This document shows, piece after piece, positions 26,303 through 35,976 of a stretch of 41,361 nucleotides of DNA. Numbering within the stretch: the stretch's first letter is position 1; each line of letters opens with the position of its first letter. The stretch is from Rhodospirillaceae bacterium (GTDB lineage Bacteria; Pseudomonadota; Alphaproteobacteria; GCA-2721365): positions 1-41,361 of the forward strand of contig PBKC01000016.1 of the NCBI GenBank assembly GCA_002721365.1, given 5' to 3'. The position numbers were made by a program, and so were the translations under genes. The notes under the pieces are model-generated. The model was given only the letters and a program-made list of their open reading frames with translations. It searched no databases and was not told the origin of the DNA.

Positions 26303-26803
26303 TTATTGTCCGGCTTCAGCCTGCCGGTTGAGGAGGAGCGCCACATGCGTGGCGATCTCGTCGCTCAGCATGTCGACAGCGCGCCGTTCGGCATCGCGCC
26401 GGGCAATCTCGGTCGCGAAATCCGAGTCGATAACGTTGTAGCTGCTGCGGCTGACGAGCCGATTCTTATAGACGTTCTGACCTGAGGCGATCGAAACCAG
26501 CCCGTAGGTGGCGACGACCGTCACATCGAAGCGTCTGGCGCGAGAATCCCGGCCGATCGCGACTTCGTTCTCGCTCGACTCGAGATCGACAACGAGCCGG
26601 TAGTTCGGAGTCCGCGAATAGTCGAAACGCTCGGCCAGGTTACGATAGAGATGCTGTCCCAGCCGGCTCTGTTCCGTCTGCAGCTCGATCGCGGCCATGC
26701 GCTGGCCAGTGGTCGCGGCACCATGGGTCCCGTAAAGCGGCTTGAACCCACAAGACGCAAGCGGAAAACCTATTATTATCAATATGATAGAGAATAGGCG
26801 CAT
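26303..26803 (-). CDS. lptE: LptE, LPS-assembly lipoprotein
   Basis: This 166-residue outer-membrane lipoprotein plugs the LptD barrel and helps place lipopolysaccharide in the outer membrane. The signal peptide (about 1-17) ends with lipobox LASC, the lipidated Cys being C18, followed by GFKPLYG, a hallmark of LptE. The ATG at 26803 has GGAG about 7 bases upstream; the frame extends 21 codons further but that part is not signal-like. It lies 59 bases after leuS and 6 before holA. Confidence 0.92.
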   Translation of the reverse strand: MRLFSIILIIIGFPLASCGFKPLYGTHGAATTGQRMAAIELQTEQSRLGQHLYRNLAERFDYSRTPNYRLVVDLESSENEVAIGRDSRARRFDVTVVATYGLVSIASGQNVYKNRLVSRSSYNVIDSDFATEIARRDAERRAVDMLSDEIATHVALLLNRQAEAGQ

Positions 26804-26862
26804 CAGAATGCTCCGTGCCCGGATCCGCGGCACTCTCGGCGTTCCGGCTGTCCTCCCGCCGA

Positions 26863-29425
26863 TCACACCACGATGTTGACGATACGGTTGGGCACCACGA
26901 TGACCTTCCGAATCGCCTTGTCTCCTATGGCCGCCTGAACCTTTGGCTCGGCAAGCGCCGTTTTCTCCAGGACGTCCTTGGCCGTGTCGGGGGCAACGGA
27001 AAGGGCGGAGCGCAGCTTGCCGTTGACCTGAATCGCGATTGTGATGGTTTCGCTTTCAAGAAGCGCCGGATCGGATTCGGGCCACGCCGTGTCGGCGAGC
27101 AATGTCCGATGCCCTAGCAGCGACCATAGCTCTTCCGTCAGATGCGGCATGATCGGATTGAGGATCCGTACCAGGAACTCCAGTGACTCGCGGAGGACGG
27201 CGCCCGATGAATCCCCACCCCCGGCGAATTCGCCGATGGCGTTGCCAAGTTCGCGGACATGGGCGACCGCGCGATTGAACCGGAACGTCTCCAGCGCGTC
27301 GGTCACCTGGGCGACCGCGCGGTGGGCGGCGCGCCGCAGGGTAAGTTCGGCGTCGGCGAGATCGGCCGGGATCGCGGTGCTCGGCGCCGGCAAAGGTACG
27401 CTCGGCTCGGTCACCATGCGCCACAAGCGTTGCTGAAACCGCCAGGCGCCGTCGACGCCGCCGGTCGTCCATTCGAGGTCGCGTTCGGGCGGACTGTCGG
27501 ACAGCATGAACAGCCGGGCGGTATCGGCTCCGTATGCCTCGATAATCGCGGCCGGATCGACGACATTGCGCCGCGACTTGCTCATCTTCTCCGAGCGGCC
27601 GACGGCGACCAGCGCGCCGTCGCTCCGGCGTCTCAACGCCCCTTCGGCGTCGCGCTCCACGTCCTCGGGATAAACCCATTCGCGCCCCACGCGATAGGTC
27701 TCGTGGCAGACCATCCCTTGTGTCAGAAGGCCGGTAAACGGTTCCTTGAAGCCGATATAGTCGGCTCTCCACCAATGCCCGGCAGAAGAAGCGGGAATAG
27801 AGCAGATGCAGGATGGCGTGCTCGATACCGCCGACATACTGATCGACCGGCAGCCAGTAATCGACGGCCGCCCGATCGAGCGCCGTCTCGGCTTTCGGGC
27901 AGGCGAACCGGGCGAAATACCACGAGGATTCGACGAAGGTATCGAAGGTATCGGTCTCGCGTTCCGCCGCCCCGCCGCATGTCGGGCAGGACACATGCTT
28001 CCACGTCGGATGCCGGTCGAGCGGATTGCCGGGCTCGTCGAACGACACGTCGGCCGGCAGGGTGACCGGGAGCTGGTCTTCCGGCACCGGAACGATTCCG
28101 CAGTTCCGACAGTGAATCACCGGGATCGGACAACCCCAATAGCGCTGGCGCGAGACGCCCCAGTCGCGGAGGCGATAGTTGATCGTCCGCTGCCCGGCGC
28201 CGGCCTCTTCCATCCGGTCGATGACCGCGGCCTTGGCGTCAGCGACGTTGAGGCCATCGAGGAAGCCGGAATTGATCAGCACGCCGTCGCTGGTGAAGGC
28301 TTCGTCGCCAATGGCGAAGCCGGACGGGTCGGCGTCCCGCGGTGCCACCACCGGCCGCACCGGCAGGTCGTACTTGCGCGCAAAGTCGAGGTCGCGCTGG
28401 TCATGGGCCGGGCAGCCGAAAATGGCGCCGGTGCCGGCGTCCATGATGACGAAATTCGCGACATAGACCGGCAGCAGGCGGTCGGGAAGGAAGGGATGGC
28501 GAGCCCTGAGGCCGGTGTCGATACCCTTCTTCTCCACCCGCTCCAGGGCTTCCTCGCTGGTTCCCATGCGGTTGCATTCGGCGATGAATTCGGCGAGTTC
28601 GGGGTTCGAGTACGCCATCGCCAGGCTCAGCGGATGGTTGGCGGCGACCGCAACGAAGCTGGCCCCGAACAGCGTGTCGGGGCGGGTGGTGAACACCTCG
28701 ATCCCGTCGCCGCGGCCGTCCACGTCAAAGGTGAACCGCAGGCCTTCAGACCGGCCGATCCAGTTGTGCTGCATCAGCCGGACACGGTCCGGCCAGCGGT
28801 CGAGTTCCTCCAATGTCCGCAGCAGATCCTCGGCATAGGCCGTTATGCGAAAGAACCACTGCGACAGCTGCCGCCGTTCGACCAGAGCGCCGGAGCGCCA
28901 GCCGCGGCCGTCGATCACCTGTTCGTTGGCGAGCACCGTGTTTTCGATCGGGTCCCAGTTGACCCAGGACTCCCGGCGGTAGGCGAGGTCGTTCGCCAGG
29001 AAGTCGAGGAACATTTTCTGTTCGTGGACATAGTAGGACGGGTCGCAGGTCGCGACCTCGCGCGTCCAGTCGTAGGAGAGTCCCATCGACTTGAGCTGGC
29101 CGCGCATGGTGTCGATGTTGGCGTAGGTCCACTTGGCGGGATGGACCTTGTTCTCTATCGCCGCATTCTCGGCGGGCAAGCCGAAGGCATCCCAGCCCAT
29201 CGGATGCAGGACATTGAAACCGCGGGCGCGCTTGTACCGGGCGAGCGTGTCGCCCAGCGCATAGACCCGGACATGGCCCATGTGGATGCGCCCCGACGGG
29301 TAGGGAAACATCTCCAGCACGTAGTATTTCGGCCGATCGCTCTGTTCGGAGACGCGGAACGTGCCGCGGCTCTCCCATTCGGCCTGCCATTTGGTTTCGG
29401 TCGCTTGGGCGTTGTAACGGGACAT
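26863..29425 (-). CDS. leuS: LeuS, leucyl-tRNA synthetase, interrupted by a frameshift near 27763
   Basis: This class I aminoacyl-tRNA synthetase charges tRNA-Leu. The N-terminal frame runs from the ATG at 29425 with the HIGH-type motif [15 protein letters not shown] (about 42-56), the editing domain, a zinc-finger-like CRNC...CPTC pair and [20 protein letters not shown]. After [11 protein letters not shown] the match to the family continues only in another frame ([17 protein letters not shown]), with KMSKS in [11 protein letters not shown] and the C-terminal anticodon and editing-loop parts. One extra base (or two missing) near 27763 explains it. Joined, the protein would be about 853 residues, normal for LeuS. 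As the gene is essential and both halves are well conserved, a sequencing error is the likeliest cause. Confidence 0.9.
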
Positions 29426-29558
29426 GCGGTTCCGTGATTCGAAAAAGGCCGGAGCGCGAACAACGCGGATGCCGGCGTGTCACTCGTCCGGGTAAGGCGC
29501 AGCTAAGTCGACCCGCGAGACCGGGCGGCCGGAGAGCGCGTGACGGGGAAGCGCCGGA

Positions 29559-30116
29559 TCAGCCGCTGGCTGCGGTCTCGATGCGGAGCTGCCGGGCACG
29601 GGTCAGGATGGCGTTCTCCATGTCGGTGGCGGTCTGCGGGCTCACGGGCGCATCGACCCATGACCCGTCGCGCTGCCGGATCTGACGGAACACCGACACG
29701 CGGATGCCGTCGGCGCGGAGCGACCGATCGAGGATATAGGCCGTAACCTTGAACCGTTCCGCCGGTGACTCCGGCGGCGCATACCAGTCGGTGATGACGA
29801 CTCCACCGAACGGATCGGCAGATTCCAGCGGAAGGAACGACACCGTATCGAGCGTCGCTCGCCAGAGATAGCTGTTGACGCCGATCCCGCCGCCGCCGCC
29901 ACCCGAACCGTCGCTCTTGGAATCACGCCCGCCGAACAGGACGAAATTGTCCTCGCCGCTGATCAGCCCACCCCCGGTCTGGCGGTTCATCTGCCCGGTA
30001 ATGGTCTCGGGTCCCAACTCATCCGAGGGATAGCTGGCTTCACGCTTGATGCCGGACCCGCATGCCGCGAGGCCGATACCCAGACACAACACCATCAACA
30101 TGCGCATGCTTGTCAT
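29559..30116 (-). CDS. DUF3576 family lipoprotein
   Basis: This 185-residue protein has a lipoprotein signal peptide ending in lipobox LAAC, with C19 as the lipidated residue. A glycine-rich segment (about 73-79) is followed by the conserved IGVNSYLWRATLDTVSFLPL and the DWY segment of the DUF3576 family. The function is unknown; it stands upstream of leuS in many alphaproteobacteria and probably acts in the outer envelope. The ATG at 30116 is one of two close starts, the other being at 30107. It is 133 bases from leuS. Confidence 0.87.
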   Translation of the reverse strand: MTSMRMLMVLCLGIGLAACGSGIKREASYPSDELGPETITGQMNRQTGGGLISGEDNFVLFGGRDSKSDGSGGGGGGIGVNSYLWRATLDTVSFLPLESADPFGGVVITDWYAPPESPAERFKVTAYILDRSLRADGIRVSVFRQIRQRDGSWVDAPVSPQTATDMENAILTRARQLRIETAASG

Positions 30117-30169
30117 GGCGCCACTTTACGCCGCGGCCCTGCGAAATCAACACGCTTGCATGAGGCCTT

Positions 30170-30203
30170 CAAACGAAAAGAGCGGCGTCCGTTCGGACGC
30201 CGC
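30170..30203 (-). terminator. Intrinsic terminator after the porin gene
   Basis: On the minus strand, a perfect 10-base-pair stem (GCGGCGTCCG and CGGACGCCGC, at 30182-30191 and 30194-30203) is followed by TCTTTTCGTTT. It lies 26 bases after the porin stop and is oriented to end its mRNA. The stem is very strong for its 2-base loop. Confidence 0.88.
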
Positions 30204-30229
30204 CCCTTCCGTTCGTATGCGGTGAGCGA

Positions 30230-31489
30230 TCAGAAGCTCACATACACACGGGTGTAGCCGGTCCAACCCTCGGCGCTCTGGCCGGCGTTGGGGCCGTTGA
30301 AGTCGGCATGCATGACGTCGGCATACCACTTCAGGCCGGTGGCGATGGTGTAGCCAGCAGTGAAGCCGTAGCCCTGGAAGTCGGCCGACTGGGTGGCACC
30401 GCCGAGGACGCCGTCCATGTCGTTCGCTTCCATCTCGGTGTCGTAGTACACGACGCCGACGATCGCCGGACCGAAGGTGTAGTTCAACGTACCGCCGAAG
30501 CCGGTCGTGTCGCTGTTGCTGCCAACGAGCGAGCCGGTGTCGTTATCGTCGAAATACGCCATGGTGAGGGCGAAGCCACCGTAGGTCAGCTGACCGCCGA
30601 GCTCCCAGGTGTTCTGGCCTTCACGCTGCGGATTGGCGCCGATCGCGGTGCCCGGGATGTTGGCGCAGTTCACGGCGCCGCCGCAAGCAAACGCGGTGTC
30701 GGGATCGCTGAACAAGCCCGCCCACGTCACACGGACGCCGACCGGACCAAGATCGCCTTCCCACTTCACGCCGACGCCGATGGCATCCTTGAAGCCGCCG
30801 TTGTTGGTGAGCGCCGGGCCGGTGCCGCCGATACCGGCGATACCGCCGCGGTTCGACAGGCTGTTGCCCTGATTATCGGTGGTCGGCGAGTAGGAGATAC
30901 CCGCCTGGAAGCCGGCGAACACCGGGGTGTAGTAGGTGATCTTGGTACCGAACTCGAACCAACCGGCCCAGTTGACGAACCGGTAACCCTGGCTGCCGAG
31001 ACCGGGCACGACGAAGTATTCGCCGAACGCGTGGTCGAACGTACCGTTACCCGCGACTTCCTTGATAATCGGGGTGGACGACAGCGTCGAGGTGGCGCCG
31101 ATCCAGTCGCCCATTTCGAGCGAGCCCCAGCCGCCCGAGAAGTAGATGTACTTGCGACCGGGATAGGTGTTCGTACGGGTCGGCGTGTCGGCCGCCAGCG
31201 AAATACGGGCGCCATAGGTCAGACCGTTATCGGCGGTCATCTCGCCCTGGAACCAGATCTCCGCGAAACGGCCCGAAACGAAGCGGCCGTCACGGCGACC
31301 AGCCGGGAACACACCGGCATTCCGCAGATCATCGTTGTCGGCGATACCCGCTTCGAACTGCATCACGATCGATGCGGTCAGAATCGGCTCACCACCGTCG
31401 TCGAACGACTGAATCGGCATCGCGTTTGCACCGCCGGCAAGCATCGATGCCCCCACCAATGCCGACGTTCCCAACAGAACCTTTTTCAT
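30230..31489 (-). CDS. Gram-negative porin (alphaproteobacterial type)
   Basis: This 419-residue outer-membrane protein has a clear signal peptide (about 1-23, ending GANA). Alternating beta strands rich in Gly, Asn and aromatic residues follow, and the C-terminal residue is phenylalanine (YVSF), the signal for the BAM complex. It resembles the trimeric porins of Rhodospirillales. Substrate preference cannot be told. The ATG at 31489 is preceded by GGAGG 11 bases away. A strong terminator follows and a likely promoter precedes it, so it is a single-gene unit. Confidence 0.9.
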   Translation of the reverse strand: MKKVLLGTSALVGASMLAGGANAMPIQSFDDGGEPILTASIVMQFEAGIADNDDLRNAGVFPAGRRDGRFVSGRFAEIWFQGEMTADNGLTYGARISLAADTPTRTNTYPGRKYIYFSGGWGSLEMGDWIGATSTLSSTPIIKEVAGNGTFDHAFGEYFVVPGLGSQGYRFVNWAGWFEFGTKITYYTPVFAGFQAGISYSPTTDNQGNSLSNRGGIAGIGGTGPALTNNGGFKDAIGVGVKWEGDLGPVGVRVTWAGLFSDPDTAFACGGAVNCANIPGTAIGANPQREGQNTWELGGQLTYGGFALTMAYFDDNDTGSLVGSNSDTTGFGGTLNYTFGPAIVGVVYYDTEMEANDMDGVLGGATQSADFQGYGFTAGYTIATGLKWYADVMHADFNGPNAGQSAEGWTGYTRVYVSF

Positions 31490-31583
31490 TTTGCCACGAC
31501 CTCCACTAGTCCTCTGGCCTGTCTTCACGCAACCCGAGGGAACCGTCTAAGACCGGGCATCCCCCTCGATGCAACGTGACGCC

Positions 31584-31612
31584 ATTAATCTTGCTCGAGC
31601 GGCTGAAATCAA
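31584..31612 (-). promoter_or_regulatory. Possible promoter of the porin gene
   Basis: On the minus strand TTGATT (31607-31612) is followed after 17 bases by ATTAAT (31584-31589). Both hexamers match four of six consensus bases. The site is about 95 bases upstream of the porin ATG, in a 245-base gap that holds no gene I can support. A second TTGCGC-type segment further up was not convincing. Confidence 0.4.
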
Positions 31613-31734
31613 CAGTTCGTGACGGATGCGTTACCATTTCGGCCACGATGTTGCGCAAAGGCCACAGACACCCACATCGCCGCTCGCACAGTCAGGGAAC
31701 TGCTTCGTGCCTTCAGATCAAGCGGCGGACGTTC

Positions 31735-32658
31735 TCACCGAGTCCCGTCATGCCCGAACAGCGACACGGCCTCGTTCGAGTCGATGCGCGCCTCGAACTC
31801 CAACGTTGAATGTGTAATTCCGAAATTCTCGGCAAGTGTCTGCTTGATCTTCCGCTTGATCGTGGCGAGGCTCGTCAAGTCGTTCTCACGAAGGACGATA
31901 TGAGCATCGAGTGCGGCCTCGTGCTCCTGCATCTGCCAGAGATGGATATGATGAATGTCCTCGACTCCTTCGATACTGCGTACGGCTTCCACGACCGCTT
32001 CGCCATCGATGTCCGGCGGACAGCCAAGCATCAGGGCCCGGATCGGGCCCCCTATCTCCCGAAAGGACAGGTAAAGTATGTATAGCGCGATACTGATGGT
32101 TACGAGCGGATCGACCACGCGCCAGTCATAGAGAAGAATGAGAGCGCCGCCCGCGACAACGGCGACAGAAGCCAGCGCATCGGACAGATTGTGCAGAAAG
32201 AGCGCCCGAATATTTACGCTGCCCTTCTGCATCGAATAGGTCAGGAGCGCCGTCAGTGCATCGATTACAAGCGCGATGCCGCCTAGAACGACGACCGTCC
32301 ATCCCCCGACCGCCGGTGGATCGATGAGCCGCATGACGCCCTCATAGATGAGATAGAGGCCCACGATGATCAGGGACGTGTAGTTGATCAGTGCGGCGAC
32401 GATTTCGACCCGTCCGTACCCGAAGGTCATTCGCTGGTCGGCGGGCCGGCGGGCAATCCTCCGTGCGGCAAATGCGACCATGAGCGAGGCCATGTCGGAA
32501 AAGTTGTGCACGGCGTCGGCGACCAGCGCCAGGCTTCCAGACAGAATGCCGCCTATCACCTGTCCGACCGTCAGGAGCGCGTTGGCCCAAATGGCCACCG
32601 CGACACGCCGGTCGCCACTCCTATGGTCCAAATGGCCGTGTTCATGAGAATGACTCAT
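31735..32658 (-). CDS. Cation diffusion facilitator (CDF) family metal transporter
   Basis: This 307-residue inner-membrane antiporter exports divalent metals, most often zinc, from the cytoplasm. The His-rich N-terminus (HSHEHGHLDH) is followed by six transmembrane segments. The metal site has the two HxxxD motifs H51-x3-D55 (HNFSD) and H156-x3-D160 (HNLSD), as in Zn-selective CDFs. The cytoplasmic C-terminal domain includes HHIHLWQMQEHEAALDAHI. The ATG at 32658 overlaps the end of a small open frame (32655-32867), and the gene follows the RND pump at 192 bases. It is probably part of the same metal-efflux operon. Confidence 0.94.
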   Translation of the reverse strand: MSHSHEHGHLDHRSGDRRVAVAIWANALLTVGQVIGGILSGSLALVADAVHNFSDMASLMVAFAARRIARRPADQRMTFGYGRVEIVAALINYTSLIIVGLYLIYEGVMRLIDPPAVGGWTVVVLGGIALVIDALTALLTYSMQKGSVNIRALFLHNLSDALASVAVVAGGALILLYDWRVVDPLVTISIALYILYLSFREIGGPIRALMLGCPPDIDGEAVVEAVRSIEGVEDIHHIHLWQMQEHEAALDAHIVLRENDLTSLATIKRKIKQTLAENFGITHSTLEFEARIDSNEAVSLFGHDGTR

Positions 32659-32867
32659 GCTCGACTCTCTGCCCTCTCCAGTCGAATCGGGACTGACGCC
32701 GGATACCTGCCGCCTCCTCGAAGCGATGGATGCAACCAGGGTTCCCGACCTTCACCAACTGATCCTCCGGCACCGTGGCGATCGCAGCGGCAAAGATTGC
32801 CGCGACCCGGACGGGCCGCGGAAGTGATGGAAACGATCAGAGGATGCACCTCATGATGGGTGGACAT
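32642..32867 (-). other. Unresolved short open frames between the RND pump and the CDF gene
   Basis: Two frames compete here. One starts with ATG at 32867 inside the end of the RND gene and stops at 32655, overlapping the CDF start by ATGA; it would give 70 residues with a low third-position GC. The other is open from 32836 to 32642 and looks more protein-like (VPEDQLVKVGNPGCIHRFEE from a GTG at 32773), with a higher third-position GC. A single small gene with a frameshift, or a remnant, would explain both. I do not recognise either product. Confidence 0.3.
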
Positions 32868-35800
32868 GTTCCGTCTCCACCATGGAATGGTGTCCTTGGG
32901 GTTTCGGGGCGAACCAGCGGTGAACCGCAGGCAGCACCAGGAGCGTCAGCAAGGTCGACGAGACGAGGCCGCCCATGACGACAGTCGCCAACGGGCGCTG
33001 GACCTCCGCCCCGACGCCGGTCGCGAACAGCAGCGGAGCAAGGCCCAGCGCCGTGGTCAGGGCCGTCATCAACCCCGGCCTTGCACGAAGGCCGGCCGCT
33101 TCGACCGCAAGCTCGTCCCGGTTGCGACCCTCCCTGGCGAAATCGTCCATGAAACTGACCAGCACCATACCGTTGCCGAGCGCGATTCCGAACAAGGCAA
33201 TGAACCCGACGGTGGCGGGCACGGAAATGGGCAACCCGCTGATCCAGAGAGCCAGCGCCCCGCCGGTCAGCGCCAGTGGAATGTTGAGCAGGATCAGGAT
33301 CGCGGACTTCATGCGTCCGAACGTGAACAGCAGGACCGTGAAAACAATGGCGAGCGTAATCGGGATGACCACGGCAAAACGCTCGTTGGCCTCCTGCTGC
33401 AGCTCGAACTGGCCACCCCATTCGACGCGGTAACCGGCTGGCAAGTCGAGGGCTTCGGCGACTGCGGCCTGGGCATCGGCCACATAGCTGCCGATGTCGC
33501 GGCCCCGCACGTTGAGTTGAACGGTGATAAACCGCTCGCCGTTCTCGCGCGTGATCTGGCGTGGTCCGACGATCTCGCGAATGTCGGCGACACTTTCCAG
33601 AGGGACCCGGGCACCGCTGGAAGACTCCAGAATTATCCGGCCGATAGCCGCGGGAGTGTCGCGGTCCCGTTCGGCATAACGGACAATGACCGGGAACTGA
33701 CGCACCCCTTCGAATACGGCCCCCGCTTCAGCGCCGCCGACGCCGGAGCGTAATGCGTCCAGCGCATCCTCCACACTCAGCCCGTAACGCCCGGCCGCCG
33801 ACCGGTCGAGCTGGACGACGAGTTGGGGTGCGCCGGTAATCTGGTCGGCCTGAACGTCCGTCGCCCCGGGCACGTCCTGAAGAATCGCCTGCAGCTCCCG
33901 GGAGCCTTGGAGCAAAACCTCCATGTCCTGACCGAAGATCTTCACCGCCAGCTGCGCCTTCGTCCCGGTCAGCAACTCGTCCACCGACATGGCGATCGGT
34001 TGACCGACATTGACCAGAATGCCGGGAAAACTTCCTAGGTTCTCGGAGAGCGATGCGCGGAGTTCATCCGGACCGAGCCCCTCCCGCCATTCGCTTCTCG
34101 GCTTCAGTGCGACGAAGGCCTCGATGCTGTTGACCGGGTCGGCATGTGCACCAACCTCTCCGCGGCCGATGCGGCTGACGATCGAGGCGATTTCCGGAAA
34201 GGCCTCGAGCAATCGCGTCTCGATGCGAGTCGAGGTCTCTTTCGCCTCCGTGAGGGAGATCGAAGGCGCCATTGTCACGCGGAGCAGCACATCGCCTTCC
34301 TCGAGCGCCGGCGTGAACTCCGAACCAAGCCGTGTCGCCGCAAAGCCGCCAACAGTCATCAGCACACCGGCAAGCCCGATGGCGACGAGGCGCCGTCTGA
34401 CGAAGAAGGCGGCGAGGGGCTTGATGAAGTTCCTGCGGCCACCACCGCCTTCCTTCCTGTCGCCCCTCGGCGGACGCATCAGACCGAGCGCCATGGCCGG
34501 TGCGATGAGTGCGGCATATAACAGCGATCCCGTCATGGCGAGGGCCGCAGAAGCCGCTAGCGGCCGGAAGGTCTTACCTTCGGTTCCCTGCAACGAGAAC
34601 AGCGGCAGGAAAACGATGATAACGACGGCGACAGCGGCAATCAACGGCGCGATCACCTCGGCGCTCGAGCGAGCGACCGTGGTGCGGCTGTCCTCGCCAT
34701 TCCGCCGTTCGCGGAAGCCGCGATCGACGTTCTCGGCGATGACGATGGCTCCGTCGACCATCATGCCGATCGCAATGGCCACTCCTCCGAGTGTCATCAG
34801 ATTGGCCCCGATACCCAGGGCATTCATGGCGACAAAGGCAAAGCCCACCGAAAAGGGAATGGCCATGACCACGACCAGACTCGGCCGCCATCCGCCCAGG
34901 AACAAAAAGACAACGGCCGCGACAAGCAAGGCGCCCTGCCAAAGGGCGGTCGTAACGGTGGCGGCCGCCTTCTCGACCAGCGTTCCCTGGTCGTAATATG
35001 GAACCGCCTTCACTCCTTCCGGGAGGGAACGATTGATCTCGTCGAAGCGGGCCTGAGCGTTCTCGATAACTTCCGAGGTGTTGCTCCCGTAGAGTTTCAG
35101 CACCAAACCGGCGACCGTCTCCCCTTCGCCATTGGCCGTGGCAAGCCCCTGCGGGACGCCGCCGCCGATGGCAACCTCGCCGAGGTCGCGAATACGAACG
35201 GTCCGCCCGTCAATCGTCTTCACCGGCGTTTCGCGCAGGTCCTCCAAAGTCCGGGCGAGACCAACGCCGCGCACGGTGTACTGTTCCGCACCAATCTCGA
35301 TGAACTGGGCACCGGCTGTCTTGTTCGCGCTCTCCAGCGCTTGGATGACGTCGCTGACACTCAGCTTGTAGGATGTCAGCTGATCGGGATCGAGGCGAAC
35401 CTGGTATTGCTTCTCGAAACCGCCAAGGGACAGAACCTCGGTCACACCTTCGACGGACTGGAGCGGATATTTGATCATCCAGTCCGCAATTTCACGCAAC
35501 TCGACCAGCGTGCGCGTATTCGTCTCATCGACCAGCCGGTAATACATGATGATGCCGAGACCGGTCGATATCGGCCCCATCTTGGGTGTGCCGAAGCCTT
35601 CGGGAATGGCTTCGGCAGCTTCACCGAGGCGTTCGCCGACGACCTGTCTGGCAAAGTAGACGTCCGTGCCGTCCTCGAAATAGATGTTGATCACCGACAG
35701 GCCGAAATTCGAGATGGAGCGAATCTCCTCGACCTTCGGAAGACCCGACATGGCCGTCTCGATCGGATAGGTCACATAGCGTTCCACCTCTTCCGGCGAC

Positions 35801-35964
35801 AGGCCTTCGGTTTCGGTGAAGACCTGGACGAGCGAGGGGGATGGATCAGGAAAGGCATCGACCGGCAGGCTGCGGAAGGCGAACAGGCCGCCGATCGAAA
35901 GTGCGAGTGCGACAATGGCGGCAAGCAGCCGCCCGCCCGCGAGGCGGTGCATAAGACTGAACAT
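32851..35964 (-). CDS. HME-RND heavy-metal efflux pump (CzcA/CusA family)
   Basis: This 1037-residue inner-membrane pump drives metal export by proton exchange. It has the twelve-helix RND layout with two large periplasmic loops. The TM4 region reads GGVAIAIGMMVDGAIVIAEN, with the proton-relay D and E; it has the IAIG...VD form of CusA-like members and not the DFG form of the Zn/Co/Cd (CzcA) type. The Cu/Ag methionine triad is not evident on a by-eye alignment, so the metal is open. GAGAGG lies 7 bases before the ATG. It is 12 bases after the adaptor gene and completes the tripartite CzcCBA-type system with it and the channel gene. Confidence 0.93.
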   Translation of the reverse strand: MFSLMHRLAGGRLLAAIVALALSIGGLFAFRSLPVDAFPDPSPSLVQVFTETEGLSPEEVERYVTYPIETAMSGLPKVEEIRSISNFGLSVINIYFEDGTDVYFARQVVGERLGEAAEAIPEGFGTPKMGPISTGLGIIMYYRLVDETNTRTLVELREIADWMIKYPLQSVEGVTEVLSLGGFEKQYQVRLDPDQLTSYKLSVSDVIQALESANKTAGAQFIEIGAEQYTVRGVGLARTLEDLRETPVKTIDGRTVRIRDLGEVAIGGGVPQGLATANGEGETVAGLVLKLYGSNTSEVIENAQARFDEINRSLPEGVKAVPYYDQGTLVEKAAATVTTALWQGALLVAAVVFLFLGGWRPSLVVVMAIPFSVGFAFVAMNALGIGANLMTLGGVAIAIGMMVDGAIVIAENVDRGFRERRNGEDSRTTVARSSAEVIAPLIAAVAVVIIVFLPLFSLQGTEGKTFRPLAASAALAMTGSLLYAALIAPAMALGLMRPPRGDRKEGGGGRRNFIKPLAAFFVRRRLVAIGLAGVLMTVGGFAATRLGSEFTPALEEGDVLLRVTMAPSISLTEAKETSTRIETRLLEAFPEIASIVSRIGRGEVGAHADPVNSIEAFVALKPRSEWREGLGPDELRASLSENLGSFPGILVNVGQPIAMSVDELLTGTKAQLAVKIFGQDMEVLLQGSRELQAILQDVPGATDVQADQITGAPQLVVQLDRSAAGRYGLSVEDALDALRSGVGGAEAGAVFEGVRQFPVIVRYAERDRDTPAAIGRIILESSSGARVPLESVADIREIVGPRQITRENGERFITVQLNVRGRDIGSYVADAQAAVAEALDLPAGYRVEWGGQFELQQEANERFAVVIPITLAIVFTVLLFTFGRMKSAILILLNIPLALTGGALALWISGLPISVPATVGFIALFGIALGNGMVLVSFMDDFAREGRNRDELAVEAAGLRARPGLMTALTTALGLAPLLFATGVGAEVQRPLATVVMGGLVSSTLLTLLVLPAVHRWFAPKPQGHHSMVETEHVHPS

Positions 35965-35976
35965 GGTGCTTACCTC

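Noticed and set aside
27751..27780. Programmed frameshifting in leuS
   Set aside because: There is no slippery heptamer or downstream structure, and LeuS is not known to use recoding; an error or mutation fits better.
27806..29437. Long open frame on the plus strand opposite leuS
   Set aside because: It is fully antisense to the well-matched N-terminal part of leuS and has no recognisable motif. Long antisense frames are expected in GC-rich DNA.
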